Assembly (NCBI GenBank): GCA_963778465.1
Contig: CAVZUK010000003.1
Location: forward strand, 930,001-994,000
Source of the DNA: CAVZBW01 sp963778465
GTDB lineage: Bacteria > Actinomycetota > Acidimicrobiia > Acidimicrobiales > RAAP-2
Direction of reading: 5' to 3'
Length of the DNA: 64,000 nucleotides
The notes under the pieces are model-generated. The model saw only the letters and a program-made list of their open reading frames with translations, made no database searches and was not told the origin of the DNA. Shown here one piece after another: positions 44,438 to 53,489 of this stretch (position 1 is the first letter of the stretch; each line of letters begins with the position of its first letter). A program made the translations under genes and the position numbers.

Positions 44438-46714
44438 TCAGCCCCAGTGGCTCTCCTGGTAGTCGATCATGTCGTCTCCATGGAGCTGCTTTGTCGCGTT
44501 GCCGACCCGGACCCAGAACTCCGATGGCGCACTGTGCGCGTCACCAGAGCGAGCAAAGACAGGCTTACCCGAGGCCGCCACCGACACGACACACACGTCC
44601 TTGGCATCGATGGCGTCAAATCGGACCTTCACCATGTCGGCCGTCGGCACGGACAGATCGGCGTCGAGCCGCTGCCGGAGGAAGAGTTCGAAGCCGTCGC
44701 GGTTACCCTTGGCTCCCAGAGTGGCGTAGTCCGGCTCGAGACCGAGCACCCGGGAGTCATCGTCGATCCCGATCAGCAACGTGCCGCCGTGGACGTTGAG
44801 GAATCCGCAAACCGTCTTGACGACCATCTGTTCCATCTTTTTATCAGCCAGATCGGCCTTGTAGTTCCAGCGGGCGCTCGACTTGAGTTCCAAGCTGTCA
44901 GATTCCCCCATCGCCACCATGTCGGCCGTCGACGCCGGCTCTGCGCGGATGTCGTGAGCGTCGGACAGCACGGCAAAGCCGTCACGCACCACGCCCGCTA
45001 TCAAAGTCCGGCGCCGCTCCAAGAACGTGGGATAGTCGAGCTGTTCCCATCCCACCGGGAGGGCATGCCAGTAGACGTGCCGCTTGAGCCGTTCGGTGGC
45101 CAAGGTCTGGACCATCTCTGGCCAGTACTTCTTCGGATCGTCTGCGCTGACGGCGAGATTCTCGGGCCAGTCGAGGAAAGCCATGTTGGCAATGGCGTTT
45201 ACCTGTCGGATATCTGTGATGCCTAGCCTTGCTAGGTGGGCCCGGGGAAACAGATGGTGGCGCTCGATCGATTTGGGAGCAGCGGTGGCGATGTCCAAAA
45301 CCTCGCGAATCCGCATCGGGCTGAAGAGCAGCTCCGCGTCGAGCAGATTGAGAGCGGCCCAGTAGGCGAACAACGCTGGCGACCGCGGAGATGACGTATC
45401 CAGCCGGTTGGGAAGCGATATATCCCAGTAGTCGCGGGTGAAGTTGGCGGCAATAATCCGGTTCAGCTCAGCACAAAATCCCTCCGCATCCCCTTGAGGG
45501 AGCGCCGCGATCCTTCCCAGATCGGCTTCGAGCTGGCTCTCGGGGGAAGAGGTGTAGCGGCCAGTCGTGTGGCTCATGAAGAACCAGCGCGCCATAACTC
45601 CCCTGAGGGTTTTCAGGTCGAGGCCCATATCCCGCCGACCGATGAGCCATATGACGTATGCGTAGATAACCGCGTTTTCAGAAGTGATCATCCGACGGCT
45701 TCGAAAACCCGCGTGCGTTAGGCACTTCAAGAACTCGTGCCAGTTGGTCAGTTCGAGTACTGCCTCTTGGGCCTCTTCGAGGCAGCCGAACTGTTCATCG
45801 CGGCGCTGCACACTGACTTCGCCACTCTCGAGATCCTTCCCGCGCAGGATGCTGTAAACGTGCTGGAGGCGCCCCCGGCGAAATGCGAGGCCCACCGCTG
45901 TGCGTAGCATCTGATCGGGTGTCGGGTCGATGAACGGATTCTTCGGCGAGGGGCCTTTGATTTTTGGGTCGACTGCGGCACGACAGAAATCCTCGAGCTG
46001 GGCTCGGCCCTTCTCCCAGTGGACCGACATCAGTGTGAGGATGAAGTCAGCTTGCTTGAGCTGTACACCCTCAGAGTTGATGCGCACGAAGATCTCTGCC
46101 ACTTGCTCTTCATCGGTATCGGCATTGAGTTCGATTACCTGGAAGCGGAAGTCGCGCAAGTCACGTACCCGGTCGATCCTCTCCTCGAGCCGATCCTGCT
46201 CGTCATCAGTCAGTGAGTCTTCTCGGCGCTCGGCCAAGCGGCCCAGGAACGCCCGCACGGTCGATTTGAAACTGCCGCTCCACAGGGCCGTGATATCCGC
46301 GATGAACTCCGGGTCTTTCTCGATCGCCGCATCAGTGACCTCGAACCGCTCGTCGGAAGGTCGAAAAGCAATCCGCACTTGGCGCTCTTCGAACGTCTTT
46401 GTGACCACCGAACAGCCTGTGAGCACCGCATAGAGTGACGTGAGCCGTTGCTGACCGTCGACAACGAGGAGCTTCGCCACACGATCTGACTCGCCTCCCC
46501 CGATCTGACGCGTACCGACCTCGGCTCCTGTCTCCCAAAACATGAGCGTGCCGACGGGGTAGCCCCGATACATGGAATCGAGCAGGTCCCTGATCTTGGC
46601 CGAGGACCATACAAAGGGACGTTGGATGTCCGGCAGCGCGATGTTGCCGTGCTTGATGTCCTCAACCAGATGCGTGAGCGAGTAGCCCGTATCTCGGTAC
46701 AAGGTGGGTGTCAT
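44438..46714 (-). CDS. DUF262-HNH protein with C-terminal AlbA_2/Schlafen-like domain
   Basis: This 758-residue protein begins with a DUF262 domain: IALPDIQRPFVW and DGQQRLTSL (86-94). EIFVRINSEGVQLKQADFILTL follows in the middle. The DUF1524-type HNH appears as HHLFPRAHLARLG (from 486), followed by NAIANMAFLDWPEN. From about residue 600 comes an AlbA_2 domain: ESDSLELKSSARWNYK, then KTVCGFLNVHGGTLLIGIDDDSRVLGLEPDY. AlbA_2 domains bind nucleic acid and occur in Schlafen-like and other defence proteins. The start at ATG 46714 has AAGGGGA upstream. It is a second, clearly different GmrSD-like protein on the same element. Confidence 0.87.
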   Translation of the reverse strand: MTPTLYRDTGYSLTHLVEDIKHGNIALPDIQRPFVWSSAKIRDLLDSMYRGYPVGTLMFWETGAEVGTRQIGGGESDRVAKLLVVDGQQRLTSLYAVLTGCSVVTKTFEERQVRIAFRPSDERFEVTDAAIEKDPEFIADITALWSGSFKSTVRAFLGRLAERREDSLTDDEQDRLEERIDRVRDLRDFRFQVIELNADTDEEQVAEIFVRINSEGVQLKQADFILTLMSVHWEKGRAQLEDFCRAAVDPKIKGPSPKNPFIDPTPDQMLRTAVGLAFRRGRLQHVYSILRGKDLESGEVSVQRRDEQFGCLEEAQEAVLELTNWHEFLKCLTHAGFRSRRMITSENAVIYAYVIWLIGRRDMGLDLKTLRGVMARWFFMSHTTGRYTSSPESQLEADLGRIAALPQGDAEGFCAELNRIIAANFTRDYWDISLPNRLDTSSPRSPALFAYWAALNLLDAELLFSPMRIREVLDIATAAPKSIERHHLFPRAHLARLGITDIRQVNAIANMAFLDWPENLAVSADDPKKYWPEMVQTLATERLKRHVYWHALPVGWEQLDYPTFLERRRTLIAGVVRDGFAVLSDAHDIRAEPASTADMVAMGESDSLELKSSARWNYKADLADKKMEQMVVKTVCGFLNVHGGTLLIGIDDDSRVLGLEPDYATLGAKGNRDGFELFLRQRLDADLSVPTADMVKVRFDAIDAKDVCVVSVAASGKPVFARSGDAHSAPSEFWVRVGNATKQLHGDDMIDYQESHWG

Positions 46715-47268
46715 CACGGTTCCCCTTTGTGTCCAAACGCCCGGTAGGCCGAAGCGTAACCTGGGTGAACCGCGGTACAGCGACCTGGGCATACTCCGGC
46801 TGGGTCAGCTCAGTTCGAGCAAAGCCCATCACCAGCGCGCACCGCTTCATGTTCTTTCTCGAGTGTCCCACTCGCAACTCCTGAGAGGCATTGTCCAGCT
46901 GGCCCGGAGGCAAGGCCGCCCGCAAGATCCAACACTCGGCCCAGTGATTTCGTGCACGGCGGTGATCCCAGCGGATGGGGAGGAGATGCCGCACACTCCG
47001 CTTGTCCCGGAAGCGGTGGATGTCGGTCGTCCCCTGCTTTTGCTGGTCACGGCGAGATTGCTTCGCCGAAAGGTGTTTCGGCAGATTGGGGCAATGACGT
47101 AAGAGCGGCCAAGGGAGAGACTCCCGCAAATCCATTGTTGATAATCATGGGCGACACGAGACGGTTCGTGACGCCTCGAGGTGCTGGCGAACTAGAGAAC
47201 TTGCTCATGCTTCGCCAGCAGGTCGAGAGCGAGCAACGCGGCCCGGCAGGAATCGCGGCTGGCCGGTA
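46715..47268. other. gene-free stretch upstream of the second DUF262 gene
   Basis: This 554-bp stretch has only short, low-quality frames and no recognisable motif. It may hold the promoter of the DUF262-AlbA_2 gene; I see no convincing -35/-10 pair. The sequence looks like decayed coding DNA. Confidence 0.4.
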
Positions 47269-47481
47269 CTAACGGCAATCGTCGGAGCAGACCCAGCGCT
47301 CAGCGCACTCCGAATGGAGCGGACCCGAGTGGTGCCCTCGCTCGCAGATGACGTCTTCCGGGGAAGACGTGATGACCCGAGAACAGACTCTGCAAACGAT
47401 CTTCACTCCGGCGAAGCGCGCCTGGCCACCCGTGCCCGAAAGTCGAGGCGCCGGGCCCTTGTAGTCCCGCACCGTGGCCAT
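47269..47481 (-). CDS. small RING/treble-clef-like zinc-finger protein (putative)
   Basis: This 70-residue frame ends in a dense metal-ligand array: CRVC, then VICERGHHSGPLHSEC, then WVCSDDC. The spacing C-x2-C ... C-x2-H-H ... H-x2-C ... C-x3-C suits a two-zinc cross-brace or treble clef resembling RING. The ATG at 47481 has GGGAG 9 bases upstream. The longer frame to 47916 is not convincing coding sequence, so I start at 47481. Short zinc-finger proteins of this type occur as adaptors in bacterial ubiquitin-like or defence loci, but no partner is evident. Function is unknown. Confidence 0.45.
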   Translation of the reverse strand: MATVRDYKGPAPRLSGTGGQARFAGVKIVCRVCSRVITSSPEDVICERGHHSGPLHSECAERWVCSDDCR

Positions 47482-48090
47482 CAGTTTCGACTCCCGGCGG
47501 CGCTGACGGTGGGTAGGAGAACTGCCGGCTCTTCCTCGCTTCTTCACGGAACGAGCCTTGCATCGTGCCTCAAGCCCACCAAGGCGGCCAGTACGGCCAA
47601 CCGATACTTCGTGCCCTCCAACCCCGATCAGGAGGGCCTCTATCGTCAGGAGCCCGAGGTGGTCGGTGGGTGACAGCCCGACGGCCGGCTGATCCGTCTT
47701 CACTCTGATCGCTTCGGCATTCGAACCAGGTGTTGTCGGCGATGGCAAGTTCCACGTTGACGCGCCCCCAAGTGGGGACCCTGGCGCAAAACCTTTCGAT
47801 AATGATGGGGGCTCCGGCGAGGAGACCCGTCCCCCGGGCCCCCTCGGCCGACGCCGCCGCAATGGGGCCACCTCCGGCTGCATGAATATGCGAACCCCGG
47901 CACTCTTTCCGGCCAAGGGTCAGCGCTGCGCATAGCTCGCAGCGCTGCTCGAGGCCCGGGGCCGAGCGCGACCCGGTCGAGAGCGGCATTTCCCCTGGAC
48001 GACCGGTCCGAGAAGGGCCGTTATGTCCGGTGGAGGTGGGTTCTTATGCGGCGACGCTTCCGGCCGGCGCTCTCCGCAGCGAGCCGCGGG
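47482..48090. other. gene-free stretch containing repeat copy B
   Basis: No credible gene is seen on either strand. It contains the second copy of the dispersed repeat (47890-47994), in which CAGCGCTGCG (47921-47930) and CGCAGCGCTG (47938-47947) form a perfect 10-bp inverted repeat around a 7-base spacer. Confidence 0.5.
47890..47994. repeat. dispersed imperfect repeat, copy B, with perfect inverted repeat
   Basis: It is related to 44250-44343. The 10-bp arms flanking CATAGCT could fold as a hairpin or act as a protein-binding or recombination site; copy A keeps the right arm but has a diverged left arm. Confidence 0.5.
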
Positions 48091-48309
48091 CTACAGCCCC
48101 TGGTCGCTCAAGAACCGCGCCACTGGCGCATCCAGTCGCTCGTGGGCGGCCACGCCGACGGCGCCGGCGAGGAGGCCGACCAGGACCATGGGCGCACCGG
48201 TGGCCTTCGCCACCTTCCTCGCCACGAACCCGACCCCGACCGTCACGCCGACTCCCACCAGGATCCGGGCGGCGATCGTGGCTCGTGTGCTCGGCGGCTT
48301 CTCGACCAT
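48091..48309 (-). CDS. small hydrophobic protein (putative)
   Basis: This 72-residue frame starts MVEKPPSTRATIAARI and has two hydrophobic segments (LVGVGVTVGVGFVARKVAKATG and APMVLVGLLAGAVGVAAHE), then a polar end RLDAPVARFLSDQGL. The amphipathic and hydrophobic pattern suggests a real small membrane protein, but there is no strong ribosome site and I recognise no family. Confidence 0.4.
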   Translation of the reverse strand: MVEKPPSTRATIAARILVGVGVTVGVGFVARKVAKATGAPMVLVGLLAGAVGVAAHERLDAPVARFLSDQGL

Positions 48310-48425
48310 CTGACCAGATTACTCCCGCCATCTTCATCGGGTCCGAAGGTCACGAGCACCACTCACCCCCGGACTCCCTCCACGTCTCCGGGCAGGAGTC
48401 CGCACCACGGCGGGTCTCCCAAAGC

Positions 48426-49067
48426 TCATTGTGGACACTCGGTGCTGTCGAAGTCCGAAATGACGCTGGCCGGCACACCGGGCCAGTAACCGCAGCCGCC
48501 TTTGGGATCCCCCACCTCGGGTCCCAGCACCACCTGCCAGCTGCCGTCGGTGTAGTGCGCCACGCCGAAGATGGACTGGCTCTGGGGGCCATTGGCCGTG
48601 GGCGCCGATTCCGAGGAAATCCACAGCACCCAGGTGCCCGAGGAATCGGGAAGCAAATAGGGCGCATTTCCCGACGTCAGCGTCGTGGGGTCGCACGAGG
48701 CCGGCTCGGGCGTGGCATTGAGGGCGGGACAGCCGGCGTTGAAATAGCTCTGGAGTGCCTCGAAGACTGCAGCACTTGGTCCCGCCGTGGTCGTCGTCGT
48801 CGGCAAGGTCGTAGTGGTGGACGGCGGAAAGGTCTCGGGCACGGTGGTCGGAACCGTGGTGGGCGCTGTCCGCCCTGCTGGAGTCGTAGACGGGGATCCG
48901 GTCTCGGAAACCCCAGTTTGCGACGATGAGGTGTTGCCCTTTTCGGCGTGCGCAACTATGCCACTCGAACAGGCCGCCAGGAGAAGTGCACCAACTGTCA
49001 GTCCGGCCCCCACCGACCACGACCTCTTCGTCAGCCACCTCCGGACATCCGCTGCGTCCCGACGCAT
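48426..49067 (-). CDS. secreted lipoprotein with Thr-rich linker
   Basis: This 213-residue protein has a lipoprotein signal: basic MRRDAADVRRWLTKRSW, a hydrophobic core and lipobox LAAC with Cys33. A Ser/Thr/Pro-rich linker (residues 45-95, VPTTVPETFPPSTTTTLPTTTTT) leads to a globular C-terminal part with four cysteines (GCPAL, ASCDP, GGCGYW, TECPQ) likely forming disulfides. It should be anchored outside the membrane. No known domain is recognised. It is divergent from the MerR-like gene at 49255. Confidence 0.75.
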   Translation of the reverse strand: MRRDAADVRRWLTKRSWSVGAGLTVGALLLAACSSGIVAHAEKGNTSSSQTGVSETGSPSTTPAGRTAPTTVPTTVPETFPPSTTTTLPTTTTTAGPSAAVFEALQSYFNAGCPALNATPEPASCDPTTLTSGNAPYLLPDSSGTWVLWISSESAPTANGPQSQSIFGVAHYTDGSWQVVLGPEVGDPKGGCGYWPGVPASVISDFDSTECPQ

Positions 49068-49254
49068 CGGCGCGACCCCTTCGACGGCAAGAACTCTATG
49101 CCTTCCGACCGTACGAAGGGGTTGGTCAGCTCCGAGCCTGGCGCCCGCTAAAAGCGATCACTTCCCACGGACCGCTCCATAGGGCGGGCCTCCATTTGAT
49201 CGAGCCTCCCCGATTGACTGGCATCGCCGGCCCATTAGAGATCAGGCTGGACTC

Positions 49255-49722
49255 GTGACCGACGAGCGCTTCGACCTCTATCGGTGTTGGAAGCCAGCGA
49301 GCCCGGGCACCATGGACCTCTGCCAGTCGCCGAGATGGGAAAGACCAGTTGTCAACGACTTGCGCCCGGCGCCGCATGATGCGCCGCCCATAGGTCGGGG
49401 GCGTCTCGTCACGGTCCGATTCCATGGTCAACTGGTGGAGTGCGGCACCATCGGCGTGCTAGCAGAGGCGCTCAACCGGTCGTGCCAAACCATTCGGCTC
49501 TGGGAGAGTCAGGGCTTGCTTCCCCCTGCGCCATTGCGGCTGAAATCGATCTACCCCCAGCGGCGTCAGCGGCTTTACCCGATCCGAATGATCGAAAGGA
49601 TCTGCGAGATCGCCGAGCAGGAGGGTTTCGGTTCTCGATACCGGTCGCGCTTTACGGACCAGCTAGTCCAAGTGCGTCTGGCTTGGAACGAAGCGATCAC
49701 GGATTACTACGCCACCCGATGA
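49255..49722 (+). CDS. MerR-like DNA-binding protein
   Basis: This 155-residue protein starts at a GTG. The central part reads GTIGVLAEALNRSCQTIRLWESQGLLPPAPLRL, a MerR/excisionase-type winged helix in which the first helix-turn-helix is followed by the R-x-W-E-x-x-G-L-L turn. RLYPIRMIERICEIAEQEG follows as the helix after the wing. The N-terminal 55 residues are not conserved. In mobile elements such proteins control replication or excision genes. It lies upstream of, but opposite to, the replication protein. Confidence 0.65.
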   Translation: MTDERFDLYRCWKPASPGTMDLCQSPRWERPVVNDLRPAPHDAPPIGRGRLVTVRFHGQLVECGTIGVLAEALNRSCQTIRLWESQGLLPPAPLRLKSIYPQRRQRLYPIRMIERICEIAEQEGFGSRYRSRFTDQLVQVRLAWNEAITDYYATR

Positions 49723-50034
49723 GCACCATCGTGCCTCGGCATGGCACGGAGATCACGTTGCTTGCGAGCGTGAGGTTCTCGACGACACCAAAATGGGTGT
49801 TGTAGCTGATCTCGCGTGGGGACGTGAGGGACACCGGGCATTTCACGGACGCAATCGAGGTGATATCGGTTCCCTCCTTTCTTCACCAGGACCTTCGCGA
49901 TCGTCCGTGAATCGAGTGCCCTTCTTCGGGAGCGAGAGATAGCAACTCAGATCAACGATCCGTGCACGCAGTTCAGACCAACCGTGAGTTACTAAAATCG
50001 AAGCTGGTTGGTAGGTCGAGCGATCACGTACGGG
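49723..50034. other. gene-free stretch between convergent genes
   Basis: This 312-bp region separates the convergent MerR-like and replication-protein genes. I see no gene, strong hairpin or repeat in it. Confidence 0.5.
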
Positions 50035-51984
50035 TCAGGAAACGTTGGGGGGCTTCTCGTTCCCCAGTTCGGACCGATTTGATTTCCGCCTTGATGACGC
50101 GGCGACTCCACCGATGGGCCGAGTGCCCTCCAAAAGCTGCGCCTCGCGCCGTTCCAAAGTTGCCCGATACGCATCCCTCTCCCGACTGTGCCGCTGGCTC
50201 TGCTGCTCCCCAAGACCCAACGTTCCCAGCTCCTGGGCGACGACATCGAACGGGCGCTCAAACGTGACCCACTCCCCACTGGGCTTTTGTTCGACTAGGC
50301 ATACCCGACTAAGCGCCTTCAGATGGCGTCGGACAGTCTCGGGACGTTTGCCGGTCGCGGAGGCGATCTCCTTCACCGTTGCGGGGTGGTTTAGGAGGTA
50401 CCCGAAGGTTGGTCGTGTTGCAGCGAGACCCTGGTATCTCCAGACATCATGGCCCGGATCCAGCGTGTGCAAACCTGAACCACTCAAGGCACCACCACCA
50501 CCAAAACCACCCCTGTGCCTGAGTGGTTCAGGTATGTCGCGGGGAATCGTGAGGCGGTACATGTAGGCCCGGGCATCGATAGGGGTTCGGTTGTCACCGA
50601 CTCGCTTGGGATGCCCGTCTCGCAACCTGGCCTGCTCGACGTAGCCGGCTTCCCCCAGGCGCTTCAAAGAGCTGGTCACCGTGCCCCTATTCCCGATTGA
50701 CGCTCGTTGCTGGAGATCTCGGAGCGAGAGTCCGATCTCCGTTTTGCCCAGTTCGCGGGCCCGTCCACACAAGGCTTGCATCACTTTGGTGTCGGTCCCC
50801 ATGGTCCTGGACGCACGGTAGTTGGTAACGAAATGACTCCAAAGAGGGTCGATGGTGAGTTTTGTTGCCGTCTCTGGCCATTCCGAACAGCCAGCCTCTT
50901 TGCAGGCTTTACCTTCATGAAGGTGCGCTTCTCGGAGCTTGGTGAGCGCTCTCTCAATCTCGTCTAGAAGCCTGTCCTTGTCCGGCCACTTATCCTGCGC
51001 TGGCTCGTGGAGTTGGCCAAGGTGCCTGCACTGCCCGTCCGTGTACCCCTCACGCACCGCTCGAGCGAGCAAGGCGAAAAGCTGACCGGAGCGAGAATGA
51101 TCGCTGGTCCGTCCATTTGGGGACCTAAAGGCGAGTCGTTCTCGGATCCCTGGGGATAACGGAGGAAGTGGCTCCAAATCCGACAGGGGTTCCCTCTTAG
51201 CTTCCGCATCTCTCGCTACCAGAGGTACGCCCGCATTTCGCGGGGGTTGTCGAGGAGGACGATGGCTCCGCGGCAAGGCGGTTTTCTCTCCAAGGAAGCG
51301 ACGGAAGCTTTCCGGATTCCAGGATGGCACTTGGCTGTCCGTCACGTCCTCAAATCTGACCGGGGATGACCGGCGGCCCCTTGCCCTCCCCTTGTGGTTG
51401 AGGGTGCCGGGCAGCCTCAGGAAAGTGTTTTCGGCCCATTTGGAGTCCGCACCGAGGTAGGTCGAAAGAGCTTGGTTCAAGTCTTCGATCGTTTTGGCGT
51501 CGTACCAGTGGTCCAGGCACACGTAGGCATGCAGGCCGTTTCCCGAGTCGACCACAAAGGAGCCGGCACTCAAAACCGCATTCAGCCTACGGAGCACACC
51601 CGGATTGACATCGTCCATGTCCACCCAGCAGTAAGAACTTCCACGGCACGATCCCTTCTTGGCCGGGTTCTCGTTCTGACGCAGCGTGGGCATGACGTAC
51701 ACATCGGCCCGACTACGAGCGCTTAGGGCGTACTCGATCAGCGAGTCTCGGTCATCCGGCCACCAGAATGCCCGTGGCGACGGCAACCAATCCCCCTTAT
51801 AGACGTCTCCATCAAAGTGGCCGTGCTCTGTCAGCGCGATCCCTACACGCCCGCAGTGGGATCCGAACAGCCGGTCGAAATAGGCAAGGGCCTCATGCTC
51901 AGCGCTCCCGGGAGAGCGAGAGGAAGCCCTCCGAGCATCCGTACGAGCGCGCGCATCGTCGGGGGCAAAGTGATAATCTTGCAT
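50035..51984 (-). CDS. primase-polymerase-like (AEP) replication protein with winged-helix C-terminus
   Basis: This 649-residue replication initiator is of the type carried by actinobacterial integrative elements and plasmids. The N-terminal archaeo-eukaryotic primase-like domain shows the catalytic acidic motif in SYCWVDMDD (Asp122, Asp124), the SGNGLHAYVCLD segment with His152, and NTFLRLPGTLNHKG (186-199). The middle (about 260-360) is helical. The C-terminal half has two winged-helix regions (LSLRDLQQRASIGNRGTVTSSLKRLGEAGYV and HPATVKEIASATGKRPETVRRHLKALSRV). TTGGAG lies upstream of ATG 51984. It probably primes or replicates the excised circle. Confidence 0.82.
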   Translation of the reverse strand: MQDYHFAPDDARARTDARRASSRSPGSAEHEALAYFDRLFGSHCGRVGIALTEHGHFDGDVYKGDWLPSPRAFWWPDDRDSLIEYALSARSRADVYVMPTLRQNENPAKKGSCRGSSYCWVDMDDVNPGVLRRLNAVLSAGSFVVDSGNGLHAYVCLDHWYDAKTIEDLNQALSTYLGADSKWAENTFLRLPGTLNHKGRARGRRSSPVRFEDVTDSQVPSWNPESFRRFLGEKTALPRSHRPPRQPPRNAGVPLVARDAEAKREPLSDLEPLPPLSPGIRERLAFRSPNGRTSDHSRSGQLFALLARAVREGYTDGQCRHLGQLHEPAQDKWPDKDRLLDEIERALTKLREAHLHEGKACKEAGCSEWPETATKLTIDPLWSHFVTNYRASRTMGTDTKVMQALCGRARELGKTEIGLSLRDLQQRASIGNRGTVTSSLKRLGEAGYVEQARLRDGHPKRVGDNRTPIDARAYMYRLTIPRDIPEPLRHRGGFGGGGALSGSGLHTLDPGHDVWRYQGLAATRPTFGYLLNHPATVKEIASATGKRPETVRRHLKALSRVCLVEQKPSGEWVTFERPFDVVAQELGTLGLGEQQSQRHSRERDAYRATLERREAQLLEGTRPIGGVAASSRRKSNRSELGNEKPPNVS

Positions 51985-52014
51985 GGGACGTTCTCCAATG
52001 ATCTCGGTTATGTG

Positions 52015-52048
52015 CGAGCCGCCCGGCCCCGGGCGGCTCGTTTCTTTT
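52015..52048 (+). terminator. strong rho-independent terminator facing away from rep, in the rep leader
   Basis: CGAGCCGCCCG pairs perfectly with CGGGCGGCTCG (11 bp, loop GCCC), followed by TTTCTTTT on the plus strand. The orientation terminates plus-strand RNA, antisense to rep, 30 bases upstream of the rep start codon. A GATAAT hexamer at 51972-51977 could be the -10 of a short antisense RNA ending here. Confidence 0.8.
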
Positions 52049-52054
52049 CCCCCG

Positions 52055-52077
52055 TGACAGTGTCAGAGTGACGTCAC
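52055..52077. promoter_or_regulatory. two adjacent palindromes upstream of rep
   Basis: TGACAGTGTCA (52055-52065, perfect around a central G) and GTGACGTCAC (52068-52077, perfect) lie between the rep terminator hairpin and xis. They share the GTGAC core and may bind a regulator or the replication protein. Confidence 0.45.
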
Positions 52078-52327
52078 GGAGACCAAGGCATGCGTTGTGG
52101 GTCTTACCCAGTGGCAGAGCGTGAGACGGTCCCGTCCGGGCGTCCTGATCCGCCGAGTAGAAAATTCTTCGGATTCATCTAATGGAGTCCCCTTCTTGAT
52201 CAGTCGTGCTTGCGGGTATTGGAACGGGCGACTGAGCCGGCGCATCGTGGTCAGCCCCGTCTTGAAAGCGGTCAGCGTTGAGCGGCTGCCGCAGGCAGGG
52301 GCGCCAACCCGTCGGGTGTAGCCAAGC

Positions 52328-52564
52328 TCACCGCTTGGCCTCCACGTGGTGCGCCTCTACGTAACGGGCGAGGTCCCGCAAACGGAAGCGAACGAGCCCG
52401 CCGACGCGTACGGCCGATAGTTCACGTCTGGCCCACAACGCACGTACATGACGTTCCGTAGTGGCGAGGAAATCAGCGGCCTCAGCTCGGGTTAGGAGAC
52501 GATCGACGCTTTCCTCGGAGCTGCGATTACTCGGAGCCCGGTTGGGCTGACGTTCCATGTTCAC
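52328..52564 (-). CDS. excisionase / helix-turn-helix (HTH_17) protein
   Basis: This 78-residue protein has the excisionase-type winged helix LLTRAEAADFLATTERHVRALWARRELSAVRVGGLVRFRLRDLARYVEAHHVE. It starts at GTG 52564 (AGGA upstream); ATG 52558 is an alternative. In actinobacterial integrative elements rep-xis-int is a typical order; here xis precedes rep on the minus strand and the integrase lies at the other end. It should help excision together with an integrase, now apparently lost. Confidence 0.82.
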   Translation of the reverse strand: MNMERQPNRAPSNRSSEESVDRLLTRAEAADFLATTERHVRALWARRELSAVRVGGLVRFRLRDLARYVEAHHVEAKR

Positions 52565-53489
52565 GGCTTTCCTGCCTTATCACTCTCCGGCTGGAGTTGG
52601 TTCGATGCCGCGATTCCGGAAGTTCCTGTGATAACCGGAAAAGATTTCAGAATGGACGTTCGAAAGGTCCCAAATACTGCCATCGGTGTCTCTCGTAGTG
52701 CCACTCTATCGCGAACATCATCATGGAATGCCAGTCAGTCTGGGAATCCCTATTGTCCCAGCTAGCGGCGCGAAGCGCTCGAGACTGCTCCCCGGATAGG
52801 GCGCAGTTAGGAGGACCCCGATGCCAGGTCCGCAAGGTTCCCGGCATGATGCGAAATGGGTTGGAGTTGCATTTGTGAAAAGAGGTGAAATCACCTTGAA
52901 AGATTGATTTCAGCCATTTCAAAACCCGGTATTTCAACTCCTCTAGAGGCATTTCCAGATTTGAAAGCTCGACGCGACGATGGTCATAGTTCAAACCGGC
53001 AGCAAGGAGGCGACGGTTGCGATTTGAGCGATCGGGAACGAGGCCAGGGCTAGCCGAAACGACGGGAACATCTCCTCCTCTAGGGCGGACCCGGGGGCGG
53101 TCGTTTGGAGAAAGTTGCACCGGCCAGTACACACGGCTGGCCGCCGCCGCCACAGGGGCATTGAGACGATGTCGGGGCAGTGCCGTCTGGAGGACTGGTG
53201 CAATCGCCTTTAGGACGTCCGTGCGGCGAACGGGGCGCCCGGGTGGGCTCGGCTCATCTATAGGGGCGGAGAGGCGACGCACGCGTGCGCTCGAGGATGG
53301 GGGCCCACAGCTGTGGGCCATCCTGGACGCATGGCAGGGAATCCGGGTTCGTGGCTCCCCAGAACCCTGCGTGCAAGTTCGTGCAACAAGCGAATGGCAA
53401 GGCGTGGCACAGTATGGCGGACGCAGGCAAGAAAAGACCTGGTGAACCTTGATTTCCCCGTTCGACTCCAGCTTGTGGAGTCGCTCCGG
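52565..53489. other. 925-bp gene-free stretch with AT-rich repeat cluster next to attR
   Basis: No convincing gene is seen; the long minus frame runs across the tRNA-derived attR and is not protein-like. Bases 52850-52960 are AT-rich and contain ATTTC at 52907, 52916, 52931 and 52951, the complement GAAAT at 52853 and 52887, and the inverted repeat AGGTGA-AA-TCACCT (52883-52896). This may be an integrase/excisionase arm region, a replication origin or a transfer origin. Confidence 0.5.
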
